A stretch of 64,000 nt of DNA. It comes from Cellulomonas sp. 73-145. Lineage in GTDB: Bacteria > Actinomycetota > Actinomycetes > Actinomycetales > Cellulomonadaceae. Below the pieces are notes generated by a model. It was not told the origin of the DNA and did not search any database. It saw nothing but the letters and a program-made list of their open reading frames with translations. Position numbers and translations under genes: made by a program. The stretch's first letter is position 1. Every line of letters starts with the position of its first letter. The DNA is taken from positions 124,001 to 188,000 of the forward strand of contig MKTI01000005.1 of NCBI GenBank assembly GCA_001898185.1. The letters are read 5' to 3'. Shown here piece after piece: positions 9,918 to 21,118 of this stretch.

Positions 9918-10808
9918 GTGCCTGAGCTGCCGGAGGTCGAGGCGCTCGCCCAGTTCCTGCGCGGGCGGGCCGTGGGTCGCACCGTCACGGCGGTGGAGGT
10001 GGGTGCGATCAGCGCGTTGAAGACGTTCTCGCCGCCTCCGGACGCGCTGGTCGGGGCAGCCGTCGTCGACGTGCTGCGCCACGGCAAGTGGCTGGACCTC
10101 CTCGCCGCGACGCCGGCCGGTGAGCCGCTGCACCTGGTGTGGCACCTGTCCCGCGCGGGCTGGGTGCGCTGGTCGGAACACCTGTCGACCACCCCCGTGC
10201 GACCCGGCCGGTCCCCCATCGCGCTCCGGCTCCGCCTGGACGACGCGTCCGGGTTCGACCTGACCGAGGCGGGCACGCGAAAACGGCTGGCGGTGCACGT
10301 GGTCGAGGACGTCCAGGAGATCCCGCAGATCGCCACGCTCGGCGTCGAACCGCTGTCCGACGAGTTCACCCCCGAACGGCTCGGCGAGCTGATGGCGGCC
10401 CGCAACCAGCAGATCAAGGGGCTGCTGCGTGACCAGGGCACCGTCGCCGGCATCGGGAACGCGTACTCCGACGAGATCCTGCACGCCGCCCGCACCAGCC
10501 CGTTCGCCCCGACGAGGTCGTTCGACGCGGAACGCACCCGAGTGCTCTACGACGCCGTCCGGCGGGTCCTGACGGAGGCCGTGGTGGCCGCCGCCGGCAA
10601 ACCGGCTGCCGAGCTCAAGGACTCCAAGCGCCGGTCGATGCGCGTGCACGGACGCACCGGGCTGCCGTGCCCCGGCTGGAACGGCGAGCCGTGCGGCGAC
10701 ACGGTCCACGAGGTGTCGTTCGCCGACTCGTCGCTGCAGTACTGCCCCACGTGCCAGACGGGCGGCAAGCCGCTGGCCGACCGCCGAATGTCGCGGCTGC
10801 TGCGCTGA
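9918..10808 (+). CDS. Fpg/Nei family DNA glycosylase
   Basis: A 296-residue bifunctional DNA glycosylase/AP lyase for oxidised bases. The start GTG is followed by PELPEVEAL, placing the catalytic Pro and Glu at the processed N-terminus. The H2TH region ([20 protein letters not shown]) is at about 165-185. A C-terminal zinc finger is formed by CPGWNGEPC and YCPTCQTGG. Whether it prefers 8-oxoguanine (Fpg) or oxidised pyrimidines (Nei) cannot be decided by eye. CACGAT lies 6 nt before the start, consistent with leaderless transcription. It runs opposite to the surrounding block. Confidence 0.9.
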   Translation: MPELPEVEALAQFLRGRAVGRTVTAVEVGAISALKTFSPPPDALVGAAVVDVLRHGKWLDLLAATPAGEPLHLVWHLSRAGWVRWSEHLSTTPVRPGRSPIALRLRLDDASGFDLTEAGTRKRLAVHVVEDVQEIPQIATLGVEPLSDEFTPERLGELMAARNQQIKGLLRDQGTVAGIGNAYSDEILHAARTSPFAPTRSFDAERTRVLYDAVRRVLTEAVVAAAGKPAAELKDSKRRSMRVHGRTGLPCPGWNGEPCGDTVHEVSFADSSLQYCPTCQTGGKPLADRRMSRLLR

Positions 10809-10809
10809 C

Positions 10810-10827
10810 CCGCCGCGGCTCCGGCGG
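10810..10827. terminator. Short hairpin after fpg/nei
   Basis: A 6-bp stem CCGCCG/CGGCGG with a 6-nt loop lies directly after the glycosylase stop, between convergent genes. It is short, so support is modest. Confidence 0.35.
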
Positions 10828-10874
10828 ACGGTCGCGTCCCTGCCCGTCGCGCCGGCCGGTGCCGGGGACGGCGG

Positions 10875-11759
10875 CTAGAACAGCACGGTGGCGTACGTGC
10901 CGACCTGCCGGAAGCCGACGGCGCGGTACGCCGCGACCGCCCGCACGTTGTGCGCGTTCGCGTACAGCGACACCAGCGGCGCGATCTCGTCCCGCGTGGT
11001 CCGCACGACGGCTGCCATGCCGCCCTCGGACAGCCCCTCACCACGTCGGTCCGGCCGGACCCAGACCCCCTGGACCTGGGCCACGCCCCCCGCGACCGCC
11101 GCGACCTCCGCCTTGAACACCACGGAGCCGTCCTCGATCCGGACGAAGGAGCGTCGCTGGGTGATCAGCGACCGGACGCGTGCCTCGTAGAAACCTCCGG
11201 AGCCTGCGAGGGGCGAGTAACCGACCTCCTCCGTGAACATCGCGACGCACGCGGGCAGCACGGCGTCGAGCTCCTCCGGTCGTGACCGGCGCACCAGCGG
11301 GTCCGGGGCGAGCGGCGGGTCCGAGTCGATCACCATCGACGGCTGGTCGGGCCGCACGTCCCGGGCGGCGGGCCACAGGCCGTCCAGCCGACGCCACAGG
11401 TCCAGCACGTCGTCCCGGGGACCCACCAACGACGAGCACCGTCGGCCCCGGTACGCACCGAGCTTGGCGAACGCGTCGAGCGCCCGGTCCCGCACCGGCC
11501 CCGCCAGGCCCGGCAGGATCGGCACCAGGTTCGCCCCCACCCAGCAGGCCGCGACCAGCTCACCGGCCTCGGCGTACCCCCACAGCTCACCGCCCGCCGA
11601 CCGGAGGCCGGAGGTGCGGGCGTGGTCCAGCCGGGTCGTCGCCAGCACGGTGCCCACCGGGTCGAGGGCGCACAACCCCAGCGCGCCGGTGACGTCCTCG
11701 TCGGTGAGGACGGCAGCGCCGGTGCGACCGTCGAGCACGGCGGCCCGCAGGGCTGTCAT
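10875..11759 (-). CDS. GNAT family N-acetyltransferase with N-terminal DUF4081
   Basis: A 294-residue two-domain protein. Residues 1-150 fit the DUF4081 GNAT-associated domain. Residues 155-294 form a GNAT fold with the acetyl-CoA loop region VWVRPDRRGEGLSEGGMAA and the C-terminal LYANAHNVRAVAAYRAVGFR motif. The substrate is unknown. A homologue follows ispG in Mycobacterium, so the position is ancestral. The promoter-like CACAAT ends 6 nt before ATG 11759, with no ribosome site, so the mRNA is probably leaderless. Confidence 0.85.
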   Translation of the reverse strand: MTALRAAVLDGRTGAAVLTDEDVTGALGLCALDPVGTVLATTRLDHARTSGLRSAGGELWGYAEAGELVAACWVGANLVPILPGLAGPVRDRALDAFAKLGAYRGRRCSSLVGPRDDVLDLWRRLDGLWPAARDVRPDQPSMVIDSDPPLAPDPLVRRSRPEELDAVLPACVAMFTEEVGYSPLAGSGGFYEARVRSLITQRRSFVRIEDGSVVFKAEVAAVAGGVAQVQGVWVRPDRRGEGLSEGGMAAVVRTTRDEIAPLVSLYANAHNVRAVAAYRAVGFRQVGTYATVLF

Positions 11760-11833
11760 GCGGTGATTGTGCCGTACCGACGCGACGGGCGCGGCTCGGC
11801 CGGACCGGCCGGCGTGGCGGTGGGCCGCAGGAC

Positions 11834-12994
11834 TCAGCCGACGCTGACGGTGGGGGTGCCGGAGCCCGTCTCGACCGGGTCCATCGTCTCGGCCAGGCGC
11901 ATGGCCTCCTCGATGAGCGTCTCGACGATCTTCGACTCCGGGACCGTCTTGATCACCTCGCCGCGGACGAAGATCTGGCCCTTGCCGTTGCCCGACGCGA
12001 CACCGAGGTCCGCCTCGCGCGCCTCACCGGGGCCGTTGACGACGCACCCCATGACCGCGACCCGCAGCGGGACCTCCATGCCCTCCAGCCCGGCGGTGAC
12101 CCGCTCGGCGAGCGAGTACACGTCCACCTGGGCCCGGCCGCAGGACGGGCAGGAGACGATCTCCAGCTTGCGCGGCCGCAGGTTGAGCGACTGCAGGATC
12201 TGGATGCCGACCTTGACCTCCTCGACCGGCGGTGCCGACAGGGACACGCGGATCGTGTCGCCGATGCCCTTGCTCAGCAGCGCACCGAACGCGGTGGCGG
12301 ACTTGATGGTGCCCTGGAAGGCCGGACCGGCCTCGGTCACCCCGAGGTGCAGGGGCCAGTCCCCACGCTCGGACAGCAGCTCGTAGGCGCGCACCATCAC
12401 GACCGGGTCGTGGTGCTTCACCGAGATCTTGAAGTCGTGGAAGTCGTGCTCCTCGAACAGCGACGCCTCCCAGACGGCCGACTCGACGAGCGCCTCCGGG
12501 GTTGCCGAGCCGTACTTCTGGAGCAGCCGCGGGTCCAGGGAGCCGGCGTTGACGCCGATGCGCAGCGAGACCCCGGCGTCCGTCGCGGCCTTGGCGATCT
12601 CGCGCACCTGGTCGTCGAACTTGCGGATGTTGCCGGGGTTGACCCGGACGGCGGCGCAGCCGGCGTCGATCGCGGCGAACACGTACTTCGGCTGGAAGTG
12701 GATGTCGGCGATCACCGGGATCTGCGACTTGTGCGCGATCGCAGGCAGCGCGTCGGCGTCGTCCTGGCTCGGGACGGCCACCCGGACGATGTCGCAGCCG
12801 GCCGCGGTAAGGGCGGCGATCTGCTGCAACGTCGCGTTGATGTCGGTGGTCGGCGTCGTGGTCATCGACTGGACGCTGATCGGCGCGTCGCCACCGACCT
12901 CGACCTTGCCGACGCGGATCTTGCGGGTGGGTCGCCGCGGCGCGAGGACGGGCGCCGGAGACGCAGGCATGCCGAGGTTGATGGCGGGGCTCAC
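11834..12994 (-). CDS. ispG: 4-hydroxy-3-methylbut-2-en-1-yl diphosphate synthase
   Basis: A 386-residue IspG/GcpE, the iron-sulfur enzyme that converts methylerythritol cyclodiphosphate to HMBDP in the MEP isoprenoid pathway. The TIM-barrel part includes [19 protein letters not shown] and [19 protein letters not shown]. The [4Fe-4S] cysteines appear as [11 protein letters not shown] and [15 protein letters not shown] 12994 is the likely start, with an ATG nine codons downstream as the alternative. It follows rseP by 16 nt, and dxr of the same pathway lies just upstream. Confidence 0.95.
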   Translation of the reverse strand: MSPAINLGMPASPAPVLAPRRPTRKIRVGKVEVGGDAPISVQSMTTTPTTDINATLQQIAALTAAGCDIVRVAVPSQDDADALPAIAHKSQIPVIADIHFQPKYVFAAIDAGCAAVRVNPGNIRKFDDQVREIAKAATDAGVSLRIGVNAGSLDPRLLQKYGSATPEALVESAVWEASLFEEHDFHDFKISVKHHDPVVMVRAYELLSERGDWPLHLGVTEAGPAFQGTIKSATAFGALLSKGIGDTIRVSLSAPPVEEVKVGIQILQSLNLRPRKLEIVSCPSCGRAQVDVYSLAERVTAGLEGMEVPLRVAVMGCVVNGPGEAREADLGVASGNGKGQIFVRGEVIKTVPESKIVETLIEEAMRLAETMDPVETGSGTPTVSVG

Positions 12995-13010
12995 TGCCTC
13001 ATCATCCCAC

Positions 13011-14327
13011 TCAGCCGAGCCGGACCGGGTTGACGAGGTCCGCCCACACCAGCACCAGCCCCATGCCGCCGAGCACGACGAACATCCCGTAGGCGAGCGG
13101 GACCAGGCGCGCCGAGTCGAACGGGCGAGGCCGGGCGAGCCCTCGCAGCCGCGCCACCTGCCGCTTCGCGCCCTCCCAGAGGGCAGCGGCGACGTGGCCG
13201 CCGTCGAGCGGTGGCAGCGGTATGAGGTTGAACACGAACAGGCTGATGTTCAGGGCGGCGAGCATCTCCAGCAGCCCGACGGCCCGCAGTCCGAGGTCGA
13301 CGCCCGCGGCCTTGTCCGAGGCGATCTCCCCGGCCAGCCGGCCGACGCCGACGATGCCGACGACGCTGCTCGAGTCGCGGGGCTGGCCGTTGACCGTCTC
13401 GCTGACCACCTGGGCGGTGCGCTGCGGCAGGGCGACCACAATCTTCATCGTCTGCCAGGTCCGGTCGGCCACCTGGCCGGGCAGGCTCAGCACGGACATC
13501 CGCTGGGTGGCGGTGGTCGGGGTCGCGCCGAGGAAGCCGGCCTTCTGGGTCTTGGCCGTGCCGTCGGCGTTGGTCACCACGTTGCCGTTGGCGTCCAGCA
13601 CCGGGCGGTCCGTGACGATCGGGGTGACGGTCAAGGTGATCGGCGAGCCGCCGCGCTGCACCACCAGGGGCACCGTCTGCCCGCCGGAGGCCCTGATCAG
13701 CGCCGTCAGCTGCGTCCACGACGTGACCGCGGTGCCGCCGTAGGAGACGACGTGGTCGCCCGGCTTCAAACCGGCCGCGGCCGCGGGAGCCGCCGGATCG
13801 CCGGCCTGGCACGCCGTCGCCGTCGAGCTGGCGGGCAGGACGCACTGCGAGACCTCCGCCACGGTGGTGGTCGTGCCGGGGATGCCGATGCCGACGTAGG
13901 CGATGCCGAGCAGCACCACGGCGATCAGCAGGTTCATCACCGGGCCGCCCATCATCACCACGAGCTTCTTCGGCGTGGACAGGCGGTAGAACGCCCGGTG
14001 GTCCTCCCCCGGGTGGATCTCCTCGGCGCTGGCGGCGCGGGCGTCGGCCGCGAGCCGACCGGCCCACGTCCGCGGCTCCTTCGCCTCCACCGCGGCCGCG
14101 GTCGGGTACATGCCGACCAGCCGCACGTAGCCGCCGAGCGGGATCGCCTTGAGGCCGTACTCCGTCTCGCCGCGCGTGCGGGACCACAACGTCGGGCCGA
14201 AGCCGACCATGTACTGGCTGACCCGCACACCGAACCGCTTGGCGGGGATCATGTGGCCCAGCTCGTGCAGGCCGATCGACGCCAGCAGGACGACGACGAC
14301 GATGAGCACCGCCACCACATAGGCCAT
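13011..14327 (-). CDS. rseP: Site-2 protease family M50 metalloprotease (RseP/Rip1)
   Basis: A 438-residue intramembrane zinc protease that cleaves anti-sigma factors and similar single-pass proteins. It has the N-terminal membrane helix [17 protein letters not shown], then the HELGH zinc motif (about residue 21), a PDZ-like domain (about 185-300) and the C-terminal motif [13 protein letters not shown] supplying the third metal ligand, followed by two membrane helices. ATG 14327 places the protein start directly before the first helix. The dxr-rip1-ispG order is standard in Actinobacteria, but here a plus-strand gene separates dxr from this gene. Confidence 0.93.
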   Translation of the reverse strand: MAYVVAVLIVVVVLLASIGLHELGHMIPAKRFGVRVSQYMVGFGPTLWSRTRGETEYGLKAIPLGGYVRLVGMYPTAAAVEAKEPRTWAGRLAADARAASAEEIHPGEDHRAFYRLSTPKKLVVMMGGPVMNLLIAVVLLGIAYVGIGIPGTTTTVAEVSQCVLPASSTATACQAGDPAAPAAAAGLKPGDHVVSYGGTAVTSWTQLTALIRASGGQTVPLVVQRGGSPITLTVTPIVTDRPVLDANGNVVTNADGTAKTQKAGFLGATPTTATQRMSVLSLPGQVADRTWQTMKIVVALPQRTAQVVSETVNGQPRDSSSVVGIVGVGRLAGEIASDKAAGVDLGLRAVGLLEMLAALNISLFVFNLIPLPPLDGGHVAAALWEGAKRQVARLRGLARPRPFDSARLVPLAYGMFVVLGGMGLVLVWADLVNPVRLG

Positions 14328-14536
14328 GAGCCGCGACCGACCTTCCGCCCGTTCCGGGCCGTCCCGTCCTGCGCCGGCAGCCGCCGGCCGCACCATTGTC
14401 CGCTGCCTGCCTGGGACCTGCCTCGAAACGGCCTGGGAAGGCGCCAGACGACGTCCGTCCGCCGCAGCGGTCCGCGCACGGCCGCCGCACGGAGCCGCGA
14501 CAGGCCGGTGACCAGGGGCTGTGGAACGATCACGGC

Positions 14537-15883
14537 ATGGCGTCCCCGCACCGCTCGTTGTGGTGGGACCAGCTGCTCACCGCCCGGCCGCAGGAGGCGG
14601 TGCCACGACCGCCGCTCGACGGCGACACGACGGCCGACGTCGCCGTCGTCGGTGCCGGCCTGACCGGTCTGTGGACCGCCTACTACCTCCAGGAGGCCGA
14701 CCCCGGTCTCGACGTGCTCGTCCTCGACCAGGACGTCGCGGGAGCCGGTGCCAGCGGACGCAGCAGCGGCTGGTGCTCGGCACGCCTCGGCGTCTCCGCC
14801 GCGGAGCTGGCCCGCCTGCACGGTGCCGAGGGCGCGCGCGACCTGCGCGCCGCGATGCGGGACGCGGTCGTCGAGGTCGGGGGCGTGGCCGCCGCGGAGC
14901 ACCTCGCGTGCGACTTCACCTACGCCGGCACCGTCAGCGTCGCGCGCAATGGCGCGCAGCTCGCGCGGCTGCGGGCGCACGCCGCGGAGGCGGCCGCCTG
15001 GGGCGACGAGCTCGAGCTGCTGGGGCCCGACGAGGTCGCCACCCACCTGGTGGCCGCCGGTGTGCTGGGTGGGGCGTACACCCCGGACTGCGCCTTCCTC
15101 CAACCGGCCGCGCTGGTGCGCCAGCTGGCCGACCTGGTCGTGTCGCGGGGCGCGAGGCTGGTCGAGCACACACGGGCCGTGCGCATCTCACCGCGCGCCG
15201 TGGTGACGCTCCACGGCACCGTGCGCGCCCGGTGGGTGGTGCGCGCCGTCGAGGCCTGGTCGGCGCAGCTGCCCGGCTCCGCCCGCGACGTCGCGCCGGT
15301 GCGCACGCAGCTGCTGGCCACCGAACCGTTGGACCAGCAGTTCTGGGAGCGGATCGGCCTCCGACCGGGCGGGACCTTCGAGGACGTCGCGCACCTGGCG
15401 CTCCGCGGCGTCCGGACGACGGACGACCGCCTGGTGCTGGGCGGGCGGGCGGCAGGAGGCGCGATCCGGGCGTTCGACGAGGTCCCCGGGGACCTGGACG
15501 CACCGTGGGAGCGGTTCGAGCGCGGCCTGCGGAGCCTGTTCCCCGCGGCCGACGGCGTCGCGGTGACGCACCGGTGGGGCGGCCCGGTCGGCGTCCCCCG
15601 CGACGGTCATCCGTCGGTGGGTCTCGATGCCGAGTCCGGACTCGGCTGGGCAGGGGGCTACGGGGACGACGGGGTCGCCGCCGCGAACCTCGCCGGCCGG
15701 ACGCTGGCCGACCTGGTGACAGGGGCGGACTCGCCCCTGGTCCACCTGCCCTGGGTGGGGCACCGGTCCCCGCGATGGGCGCGCGGCGTCGTGCGCAGCG
15801 CCGAGGTGACGGCGGCCGGCTGGGCAGCTCGCCTCGCCGACGAGGCCGAGACGTTGGCGGAGCGCCGCAGCGGCGGCCGCTGA
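14537..15883 (+). CDS. FAD-dependent oxidoreductase, DAO family
   Basis: A 448-residue flavoprotein. The N-terminal SLWWDQL segment is followed by a Rossmann motif [15 protein letters not shown] (about 36-50) and [13 protein letters not shown]. The C-terminal FAD segment [19 protein letters not shown] closes the fold. It resembles glycine/D-amino acid and gamma-glutamylputrescine oxidases, so an amine or amino acid substrate is likely but undetermined. It lies on the plus strand inside the usual dxr-rseP-ispG series, convergent with dxr and divergent from rseP, which suggests insertion. AACGAT lies 6 nt before ATG 14537. Confidence 0.85.
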   Translation: MASPHRSLWWDQLLTARPQEAVPRPPLDGDTTADVAVVGAGLTGLWTAYYLQEADPGLDVLVLDQDVAGAGASGRSSGWCSARLGVSAAELARLHGAEGARDLRAAMRDAVVEVGGVAAAEHLACDFTYAGTVSVARNGAQLARLRAHAAEAAAWGDELELLGPDEVATHLVAAGVLGGAYTPDCAFLQPAALVRQLADLVVSRGARLVEHTRAVRISPRAVVTLHGTVRARWVVRAVEAWSAQLPGSARDVAPVRTQLLATEPLDQQFWERIGLRPGGTFEDVAHLALRGVRTTDDRLVLGGRAAGGAIRAFDEVPGDLDAPWERFERGLRSLFPAADGVAVTHRWGGPVGVPRDGHPSVGLDAESGLGWAGGYGDDGVAAANLAGRTLADLVTGADSPLVHLPWVGHRSPRWARGVVRSAEVTAAGWAARLADEAETLAERRSGGR

Positions 15884-15925
15884 CCGGCTCGCACCCTCCT
15901 CAGGCGCAGGCCGTGCCGGTCAGCG
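15878..15925. terminator. Convergent terminator containing both stop codons
   Basis: A perfect 11-bp stem CGCTGACCGGC (15878-15888) / GCCGGTCAGCG (15915-15925) with a 26-nt loop. The TGA of the oxidoreductase gene lies in one arm and the TGA of dxr in the other, so one palindrome serves both gene ends. Confidence 0.55.
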
Positions 15926-17122
15926 CTCGTCGAGGAGCTGCCTGGCCCGCACGCGGGCCCACCGCTCCGCGGCGAGCACGGTCGGCAGGTCGATGCCGTC
16001 CGCGGCCGTGCCTGCGTGCTCGTCGAGCACACGGCGGACCGTCGCGACGATGTCGAGGAACCCGATGCGGCCGGCCAGGAACGCGGCGACGGACTCCTCG
16101 TTCGCCGCGTTGTAGACGGCAGGGTGCGTCGCCGACGCCGCCAGGGCGGCACGGGCGAGGCGCACGGCGGGGAACGCGTCCTCGTCCAGGGGCTCGAAGG
16201 TCCACGCCGTCGGGCCGGACCAGTCGCACGCGGGCACCACGCCGTCGAGCCTCTCGGGCCAGGACAGGCCGAGCGCGATCGGCAGGCGCATGTCCGGCGG
16301 GGACGCCTGGGCAACGGTTGAGCCGTCCACGAACTCGACCATCGAGTGCACGACCGACTGCGGGTGCACCACCACGGCGATGTCCTCCGGCGGCACGTCG
16401 AACAGCAGGTGCGCCTCCATCAGCTCGAGGCCCTTGTTCACCATCGTCGCGGAGTTGATCGTCACCACCGGGCCCATCGACCACGTCGGGTGCGCCAGCG
16501 CCTGTGCGGCCGTGGCGGCCTTGCGCTCGTCGAGCGTGGTGCCCCGGAACGGGCCGCCCGAGGCCGTCAGCACCAGCCGCCGGACCTCGGCGTGCGTGCC
16601 GGACCGCAGCGCCTGGGCGATCGCCGAGTGCTCGGAGTCCACCGGGACCAGCTGGTCCTGCCGGCGCTGCGCCGCGCGGACCAGAGGCCCGCCCACCACC
16701 AGGGACTCCTTGTTGGCAAGCGCGAGCGTGCTGCCCGCGCCGAGCGCGGCCAGCGTCGGCCCCAGACCGACGGAGCCGGTGATGCCGTTGAGCACGACGT
16801 CGGCTCCCTCAGCGGCGACGCGCGCCGCGGCGTCCGCTCCGGTCAGCACGTGCGTCCCGGTCCCGTCGAGACGCTCGCGGACCGCCGCGCCGGCCGCCTC
16901 GTCGGCCACGGCCACCACAGGCACGTGATGGGCACGCACCTGCGCCACGAGCAGGTCGACGTTCCCGCCGCCCGCGGAGAGACCCACCACCTCGAACCGC
17001 TCGGGGAACCGGTCGATGACGTCCAGCGCCTGGGTGCCGATCGAGCCGGTTGAGCCCAGCAGCACCACCGAACGACGTGCGCTCCCCGTCACAGCGGCGT
17101 GCCCACCCGACACCGTGCTCAC
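15920..17122 (-). CDS. dxr: 1-deoxy-D-xylulose-5-phosphate reductoisomerase
   Basis: A 400-residue DXR (IspC), catalysing the first committed step of the MEP isoprenoid pathway. The NADPH-binding motif [18 protein letters not shown] is at about 19-36. The metal/substrate region contains [12 protein letters not shown], and the conserved [19 protein letters not shown] follows. The start GTG at 17122 overlaps the stop of the upstream DivIVA-repeat gene (GTGA), so translation is coupled. Confidence 0.95.
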   Translation of the reverse strand: MSTVSGGHAAVTGSARRSVVLLGSTGSIGTQALDVIDRFPERFEVVGLSAGGGNVDLLVAQVRAHHVPVVAVADEAAGAAVRERLDGTGTHVLTGADAAARVAAEGADVVLNGITGSVGLGPTLAALGAGSTLALANKESLVVGGPLVRAAQRRQDQLVPVDSEHSAIAQALRSGTHAEVRRLVLTASGGPFRGTTLDERKAATAAQALAHPTWSMGPVVTINSATMVNKGLELMEAHLLFDVPPEDIAVVVHPQSVVHSMVEFVDGSTVAQASPPDMRLPIALGLSWPERLDGVVPACDWSGPTAWTFEPLDEDAFPAVRLARAALAASATHPAVYNAANEESVAAFLAGRIGFLDIVATVRRVLDEHAGTAADGIDLPTVLAAERWARVRARQLLDER

Positions 17123-17673
17123 TCGACGCCGAGCAGCACCTCGACGGCGCGACCGAAGAACGCGTCGACCGAGGCCTCGTCGTACCCGTTCTTGCCGCTG
17201 CGGGAGCGGAAGGTGGCGTTGCGCACCTCTGCGGCGGTCAGCGGCGCGCCCGTGTCGAAGTAGGCGACCAGCCGGTGGCAGAGCTCGTCGACATCGGCCG
17301 GCTCGTACCCTGGCTGACGCCCCTCCGGCGGCGCGAACCGGTCACCGTCGGGACGGCCCAGCCGGCCGTACAGCGTGCGCGCCTGCTCGCCGAGGTGCGC
17401 CAGCCACGCCTCCTGGCCCCGCTGGGCGACGAAGTCGGCACGGGACCGCGCCACGAACGCCGCCTCCAGGCGGTCGAGGGCGGCGTCGACCGCCGCGGTC
17501 ACGTACCCGCCGCGGATCATCGAGAACGAGACCCGGCGGACGTCCTTGCCGGACAGGCCCCCCGCGGGCCCCTGCTCGTACATCGACCGCGCGTGCGAGA
17601 AGAACTCGTCGACCTCGTCCGGGTCGTACCCGCGCCGCACGCTGGAGACCGTGCGGAACATCCCGTCGCTCAC
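17119..17673 (-). CDS. DivIVA-repeat domain protein
   Basis: A 184-residue protein made of four DivIVA-like segments, each with a GY-x(4-5)-VD core: [11 protein letters not shown] (15-25), [12 protein letters not shown] (55-66), [11 protein letters not shown] (122-132) and [11 protein letters not shown] (163-173). The motif resembles the N-terminal membrane-binding segment of DivIVA/Wag31, but no long coiled coil follows, so a structural polar-scaffold role is not shown. The GTG start overlaps the rlmN stop (GTGA) and has AGGAGG 4 nt upstream. It lies between rlmN and dxr. Confidence 0.8.
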   Translation of the reverse strand: MSDGMFRTVSSVRRGYDPDEVDEFFSHARSMYEQGPAGGLSGKDVRRVSFSMIRGGYVTAAVDAALDRLEAAFVARSRADFVAQRGQEAWLAHLGEQARTLYGRLGRPDGDRFAPPEGRQPGYEPADVDELCHRLVAYFDTGAPLTAAEVRNATFRSRSGKNGYDEASVDAFFGRAVEVLLGVE

Positions 17674-18830
17674 CGCTCCTCCTCGCTCGCCGGCGCACCG
17701 GCCGCCTCGTCCTCGACCGCCGCGAGCTGACCGCACGCTCCGTCGATCTCGCTGCCGCGGGTGTCCCGCACCGTCGTCGGGATGCCGTGCGCGCGCAGCC
17801 GCGCGACGAACTCCGCCTCCACCGCGGGGTCGCTCGCCGTCCAGCGGGAGCCCGGCACCGGGTTGAGCGGGATCGGGTTGCAGTGCACCCACCCCTGACC
17901 CCGCGCCGCGAGCTTCTCCCCCAGCAGGTCGGCGCGCCAGGCGTGGTCGTTCACGTCGCGGATCAGCGCGTACTCGATCGACACCCGACGGCCCGTCCTG
18001 TCGAAGTACCGGCGCGCGCTGTCGATCGCCTCGTCGACGCTCCACCGGGTGTTCACCGGGACCAGCTCGCTGCGCAGCTCGTCGTCCGGGGCGTGCAGCG
18101 ACAGGGCCAGCGTCACGGGGATGCCCTCGTCGGCCAGCCGGTCCATCGCCGGCACCATCCCGACGGTCGACACCGTGACGTTGCGCGCGGACAGACCGAG
18201 ACCCTCCGGCGGGGCCGCGACCAGGAGCCGCACGGTGGCCATCACCGAGCGGTAGTTCGCCAGGGGCTCGCCCATCCCCATGAAGACGACGTTGCTCAGC
18301 CGGGTCGCCCCGCCGGCCACCTCGCCGTCCGCGAGGGAGCGTGCCGCGCGCCGCACCTGCTCGACGATCTCGGCCGTCGACAGGTTCCGGGTGAGGCCCA
18401 GCTGGCCGGTGGCGCAGAAGGCGCACGCCAGACCGCACCCAGCCTGGCTGGAGACGCAGAGCGTGGCACGGTCCGGGTACCGCATCAGCACCGACTCGAC
18501 GCGGGCGCCGTCGAACAGGTGCCACAGCGTCTTCACCGTGGTCCCACGGTCGGCGGTCAGCGTGCGCGCCGGGGTCAGCAGCGGTGGGAACAGGTCGGCC
18601 GCCAGCGTGTCCCGGGCGGCGGCCGGCAGGTCGGTCATCGCCTCGGGGTCCACGGTGAGGTGCGTGAAGTAGTGCGTCGCGAGCTGGCGGGCCCGGAACG
18701 CCGGCTGGCCGAGCGCCTGCACGGCCGCCGCACGCTCCGACGGCGTCAGGTCGACGAAGTGGCGCGGCGGCTTGCCCCGCGGACCGCGGGACGGCGAGGA
18801 GAGGTCCAGCCGGACCGGGGTGCCGGTCAT
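17670..18830 (-). CDS. rlmN: 23S rRNA (adenine-2503-C2)-methyltransferase
   Basis: A 386-residue radical SAM methyltransferase acting on 23S rRNA A2503 and certain tRNAs. The cluster motif CGLACAFC (Cys-X3-Cys-X2-Cys), the [13 protein letters not shown] motif and the C-terminal region DINGACGQL-type segment (EIDGACGQL) with the methyl-carrying Cys are all visible. ATG 18830 overlaps the cdsA stop by 4 nt (ATGA). Confidence 0.95.
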   Translation of the reverse strand: MTGTPVRLDLSSPSRGPRGKPPRHFVDLTPSERAAAVQALGQPAFRARQLATHYFTHLTVDPEAMTDLPAAARDTLAADLFPPLLTPARTLTADRGTTVKTLWHLFDGARVESVLMRYPDRATLCVSSQAGCGLACAFCATGQLGLTRNLSTAEIVEQVRRAARSLADGEVAGGATRLSNVVFMGMGEPLANYRSVMATVRLLVAAPPEGLGLSARNVTVSTVGMVPAMDRLADEGIPVTLALSLHAPDDELRSELVPVNTRWSVDEAIDSARRYFDRTGRRVSIEYALIRDVNDHAWRADLLGEKLAARGQGWVHCNPIPLNPVPGSRWTASDPAVEAEFVARLRAHGIPTTVRDTRGSEIDGACGQLAAVEDEAAGAPASEEER

Positions 18831-19666
18831 CGGACCGGCACCAGCACGGCGAGCACCAGGTACACCGCGGGCGCCGTGAGCAGCAACGAGTCGAGCCGGT
18901 CGAGCAGGCCGCCGTGGCCGGGCAGCAGGCTGCCCATGTCCTTCAGCTCGAGGTCCCGCTTGAGCATCGACTCCGACAGGTCGCCGAGCGTGGCAGTGCA
19001 CACCGTCGCGAGACCGAGCAGCACGCCGACATAGGGCTGCGCGCCGAAGGCCACCTGCACGCCGACCACCCCGACCACGCAGGCCAGCACCACCGATCCG
19101 GCCAGCCCCTCCCAGCTCTTCTTGGGGCTCACGCTCGGCGCGAGCGGATGCCGTCCGAGCAGCACCCCCACGGAGTAGCCACCGACGTCGCTCGCCACTG
19201 CCAGCAGCACGAACACGAGCGTGCGGGACGGCCCGTCCGGCTGGGCGAGCATCAGCATCGCGAAGCCGGCGAGGAACGGCAGGTACGCCGCAGCGAACGC
19301 CGCGGCCGTCGAGTCGCGCAGCGCCGGCCGGCCGGAGCCGTCCAGCACGCGCCAGACCACGGCACCGCCGACGGTGAGGACGAACGCCACGATCAGCGCC
19401 TCCGGACCCGCGGTGTACGCCGACACGAGGATCCCGATCGAGCCGACGATCAGCGGGACCAGCGGTAGGTGCACGTCGCGGCGGGTGAACGCGCGCGCGA
19501 GCTCCCACATCGCCCCGCAGACCAGGATCACCGCCAGGACGCCGAAGGCCTCCTTGCGGATGAACAGCGAGGCGACCACCACGCCGAGCAGGCCGAGACC
19601 CACCGCGACCGCGACCGGCAGGTCACGGCCCGGAGTCGGGGTGCGGGGGGCGGCGAGCTGCGACAT
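18827..19666 (-). CDS. cdsA: Phosphatidate cytidylyltransferase
   Basis: A 279-residue integral membrane enzyme forming CDP-diacylglycerol for phospholipid synthesis. It has about eight hydrophobic segments and, near the C-terminus, the CdsA signature [20 protein letters not shown] followed by GLLDRLDS. An SPKKSWEG motif is also conserved. The start ATG shares one base with the frr stop (TGATG). Confidence 0.95.
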   Translation of the reverse strand: MSQLAAPRTPTPGRDLPVAVAVGLGLLGVVVASLFIRKEAFGVLAVILVCGAMWELARAFTRRDVHLPLVPLIVGSIGILVSAYTAGPEALIVAFVLTVGGAVVWRVLDGSGRPALRDSTAAAFAAAYLPFLAGFAMLMLAQPDGPSRTLVFVLLAVASDVGGYSVGVLLGRHPLAPSVSPKKSWEGLAGSVVLACVVGVVGVQVAFGAQPYVGVLLGLATVCTATLGDLSESMLKRDLELKDMGSLLPGHGGLLDRLDSLLLTAPAVYLVLAVLVPVR

Positions 19667-20223
19667 CAGACCTCGAGCAGCTCGCTCTCCTTGGTGGCGA
19701 GCAGGTGGTCCACCAGCTCGACGTGCTTCTTGGTGAGGGCCTCGAGCTCCTTCTCGGCGCGGGCGACCTCGTCCTCGCCGGCCTCGCCGTCACGGGCGAT
19801 CCGGTCCAGCTCGTCCTTGGCGTGCCGACGCACGCTGCGCACCGAGACGCGGGCGTCCTCGGCCTTGGTCTTGGCCAGCTTGACGAAGTCCTTGCGCCGC
19901 TCGGCGGTCAGCGCCGGGAGCACGACGCGGATCACGCCACCGTCGTCCGTGGGGTTCACCCCGAGGTCGGAGTCGCGGATCGCCTTCTCGATGGCGTGCA
20001 TCGAGGACTTGTCGAACGGGGAGATCAGCATCGTCCGCGCCTCGGGCACGTTGAACGACGCCAGCTGCTGCAGCGGCGTCGGGCTCCCGTAGTAGTCGAC
20101 CAGGATCTTGGAGAACATCGCCGCGTTCGCACGGCCGGTGCGGATCGACGAGAAGTCGTCCTTCGCGACCTCGATCGCCTTGTCCATCTTCTCCTCGGCC
20201 TCGAGGAGGGTCTCGTCGATCAC
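19666..20223 (-). CDS. frr: Ribosome recycling factor
   Basis: A 185-residue RRF, which with EF-G splits post-termination ribosomes. Full-length similarity includes [25 protein letters not shown] and the C-terminal triple-helix segment. GTG 20223 has AAGGAGCTCGGC just upstream. It lies 54 nt downstream of pyrH, as in most bacteria. Confidence 0.96.
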   Translation of the reverse strand: MIDETLLEAEEKMDKAIEVAKDDFSSIRTGRANAAMFSKILVDYYGSPTPLQQLASFNVPEARTMLISPFDKSSMHAIEKAIRDSDLGVNPTDDGGVIRVVLPALTAERRKDFVKLAKTKAEDARVSVRSVRRHAKDELDRIARDGEAGEDEVARAEKELEALTKKHVELVDHLLATKESELLEV

Positions 20224-20277
20224 GCCGAGCTCCTTCGTGCTGCGATGCGGGTGGGGACGGGGTCGTGGGCTGGGAGG

Positions 20278-21018
20278 TCAGCTCGTCGTGACGAGCGTGC
20301 CGATCCTCTCACCGTCGAGCGCGCGGGTGACGTTCCCGCGCTCCTCGAGGCCGAACACGACCATGCGGACGTCGTTGTCACGGCACAGGGACAGGGCCGT
20401 CGCGTCCATCACCTCGAGGCCCTGGACCAGCGCCTCGGTGTAGGTCAGGTGGTCGAGCTTGCGGGCAGACGGGTCGCGACGCGGGTCGGCGCTGTAGACG
20501 CCGTCCACGCCGTTCTTGCCCATCAGCACCTCCTGGCAGTGGGTCTCGAGCGCCCGCTGCACCGCCACCGTGTCCGTGGAGAAGAACGGCATGCCCGCGC
20601 CGGCGCCGAAGATCACGACGCGGCCCTTCTCCAGGTGCCGGATCGCCCGCAGCGGGATGTACGGCTCGGCGACCTGGCCCATCGTGATCGCGGTCTGGAC
20701 GCGGGTGCTGACGCCGGCCTGCTCCAGGAAGTCCTGCAGGGCGAGGCAGTTCATCACCGTGCCCAGCATGCCCATGTAGTCGGCGCGAGCCCGGTCCATG
20801 CCGTTCTGCGCCAGCTCGGCCCCGCGGAAGAAGTTGCCGCCGCCGACGACGATCGCCACCTGCACGCCGTTGCGCACGGCCACGGCGATCTCGTCCGCGA
20901 TGCGCCGCACCACGTCCGCCGCGAGCCCGACGCTCCCGCCGCCGAACGACTCTCCGGAGAGCTTGAGCAGCACCCGCCGGGTCCACTTGTCGGAGCGATC
21001 CTTGCCCTGCGGGCTCAC
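20278..21018 (-). CDS. pyrH: UMP kinase
   Basis: A 246-residue bacterial-type UMP kinase of the amino acid kinase fold, phosphorylating UMP to UDP. Motifs: [26 protein letters not shown] and [16 protein letters not shown]. The GTG at 21018 follows GGAGGACAT; the overlapping ATG one base pair upstream runs into a stop. It is followed by frr. Confidence 0.95.
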   Translation of the reverse strand: MSPQGKDRSDKWTRRVLLKLSGESFGGGSVGLAADVVRRIADEIAVAVRNGVQVAIVVGGGNFFRGAELAQNGMDRARADYMGMLGTVMNCLALQDFLEQAGVSTRVQTAITMGQVAEPYIPLRAIRHLEKGRVVIFGAGAGMPFFSTDTVAVQRALETHCQEVLMGKNGVDGVYSADPRRDPSARKLDHLTYTEALVQGLEVMDATALSLCRDNDVRMVVFGLEERGNVTRALDGERIGTLVTTS

Positions 21019-21069
21019 ATGTCCTCCACTGGTGGCCGGTCCGCCCGGGTACGGCGGGGTGATGCTGAC

Positions 21070-21110
21070 GTGCCGGTGACCGGGCCCCGAAGGGCACCGG
21101 TCACCGGCAC
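21070..21110 (-). terminator. Terminator-like hairpin between tsf and pyrH
   Basis: A perfect 12-bp outer stem GTGCCGGTGACC/GGTCACCGGCAC (21070-21081 with 21099-21110) and an inner GCCC-CGAA-GGGC stem. It lies 9 nt after the tsf stop and 51 nt before the pyrH start, and probably ends the rpsB-tsf unit. Confidence 0.65.
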
Positions 21111-21118
21111 GGTGGTGC

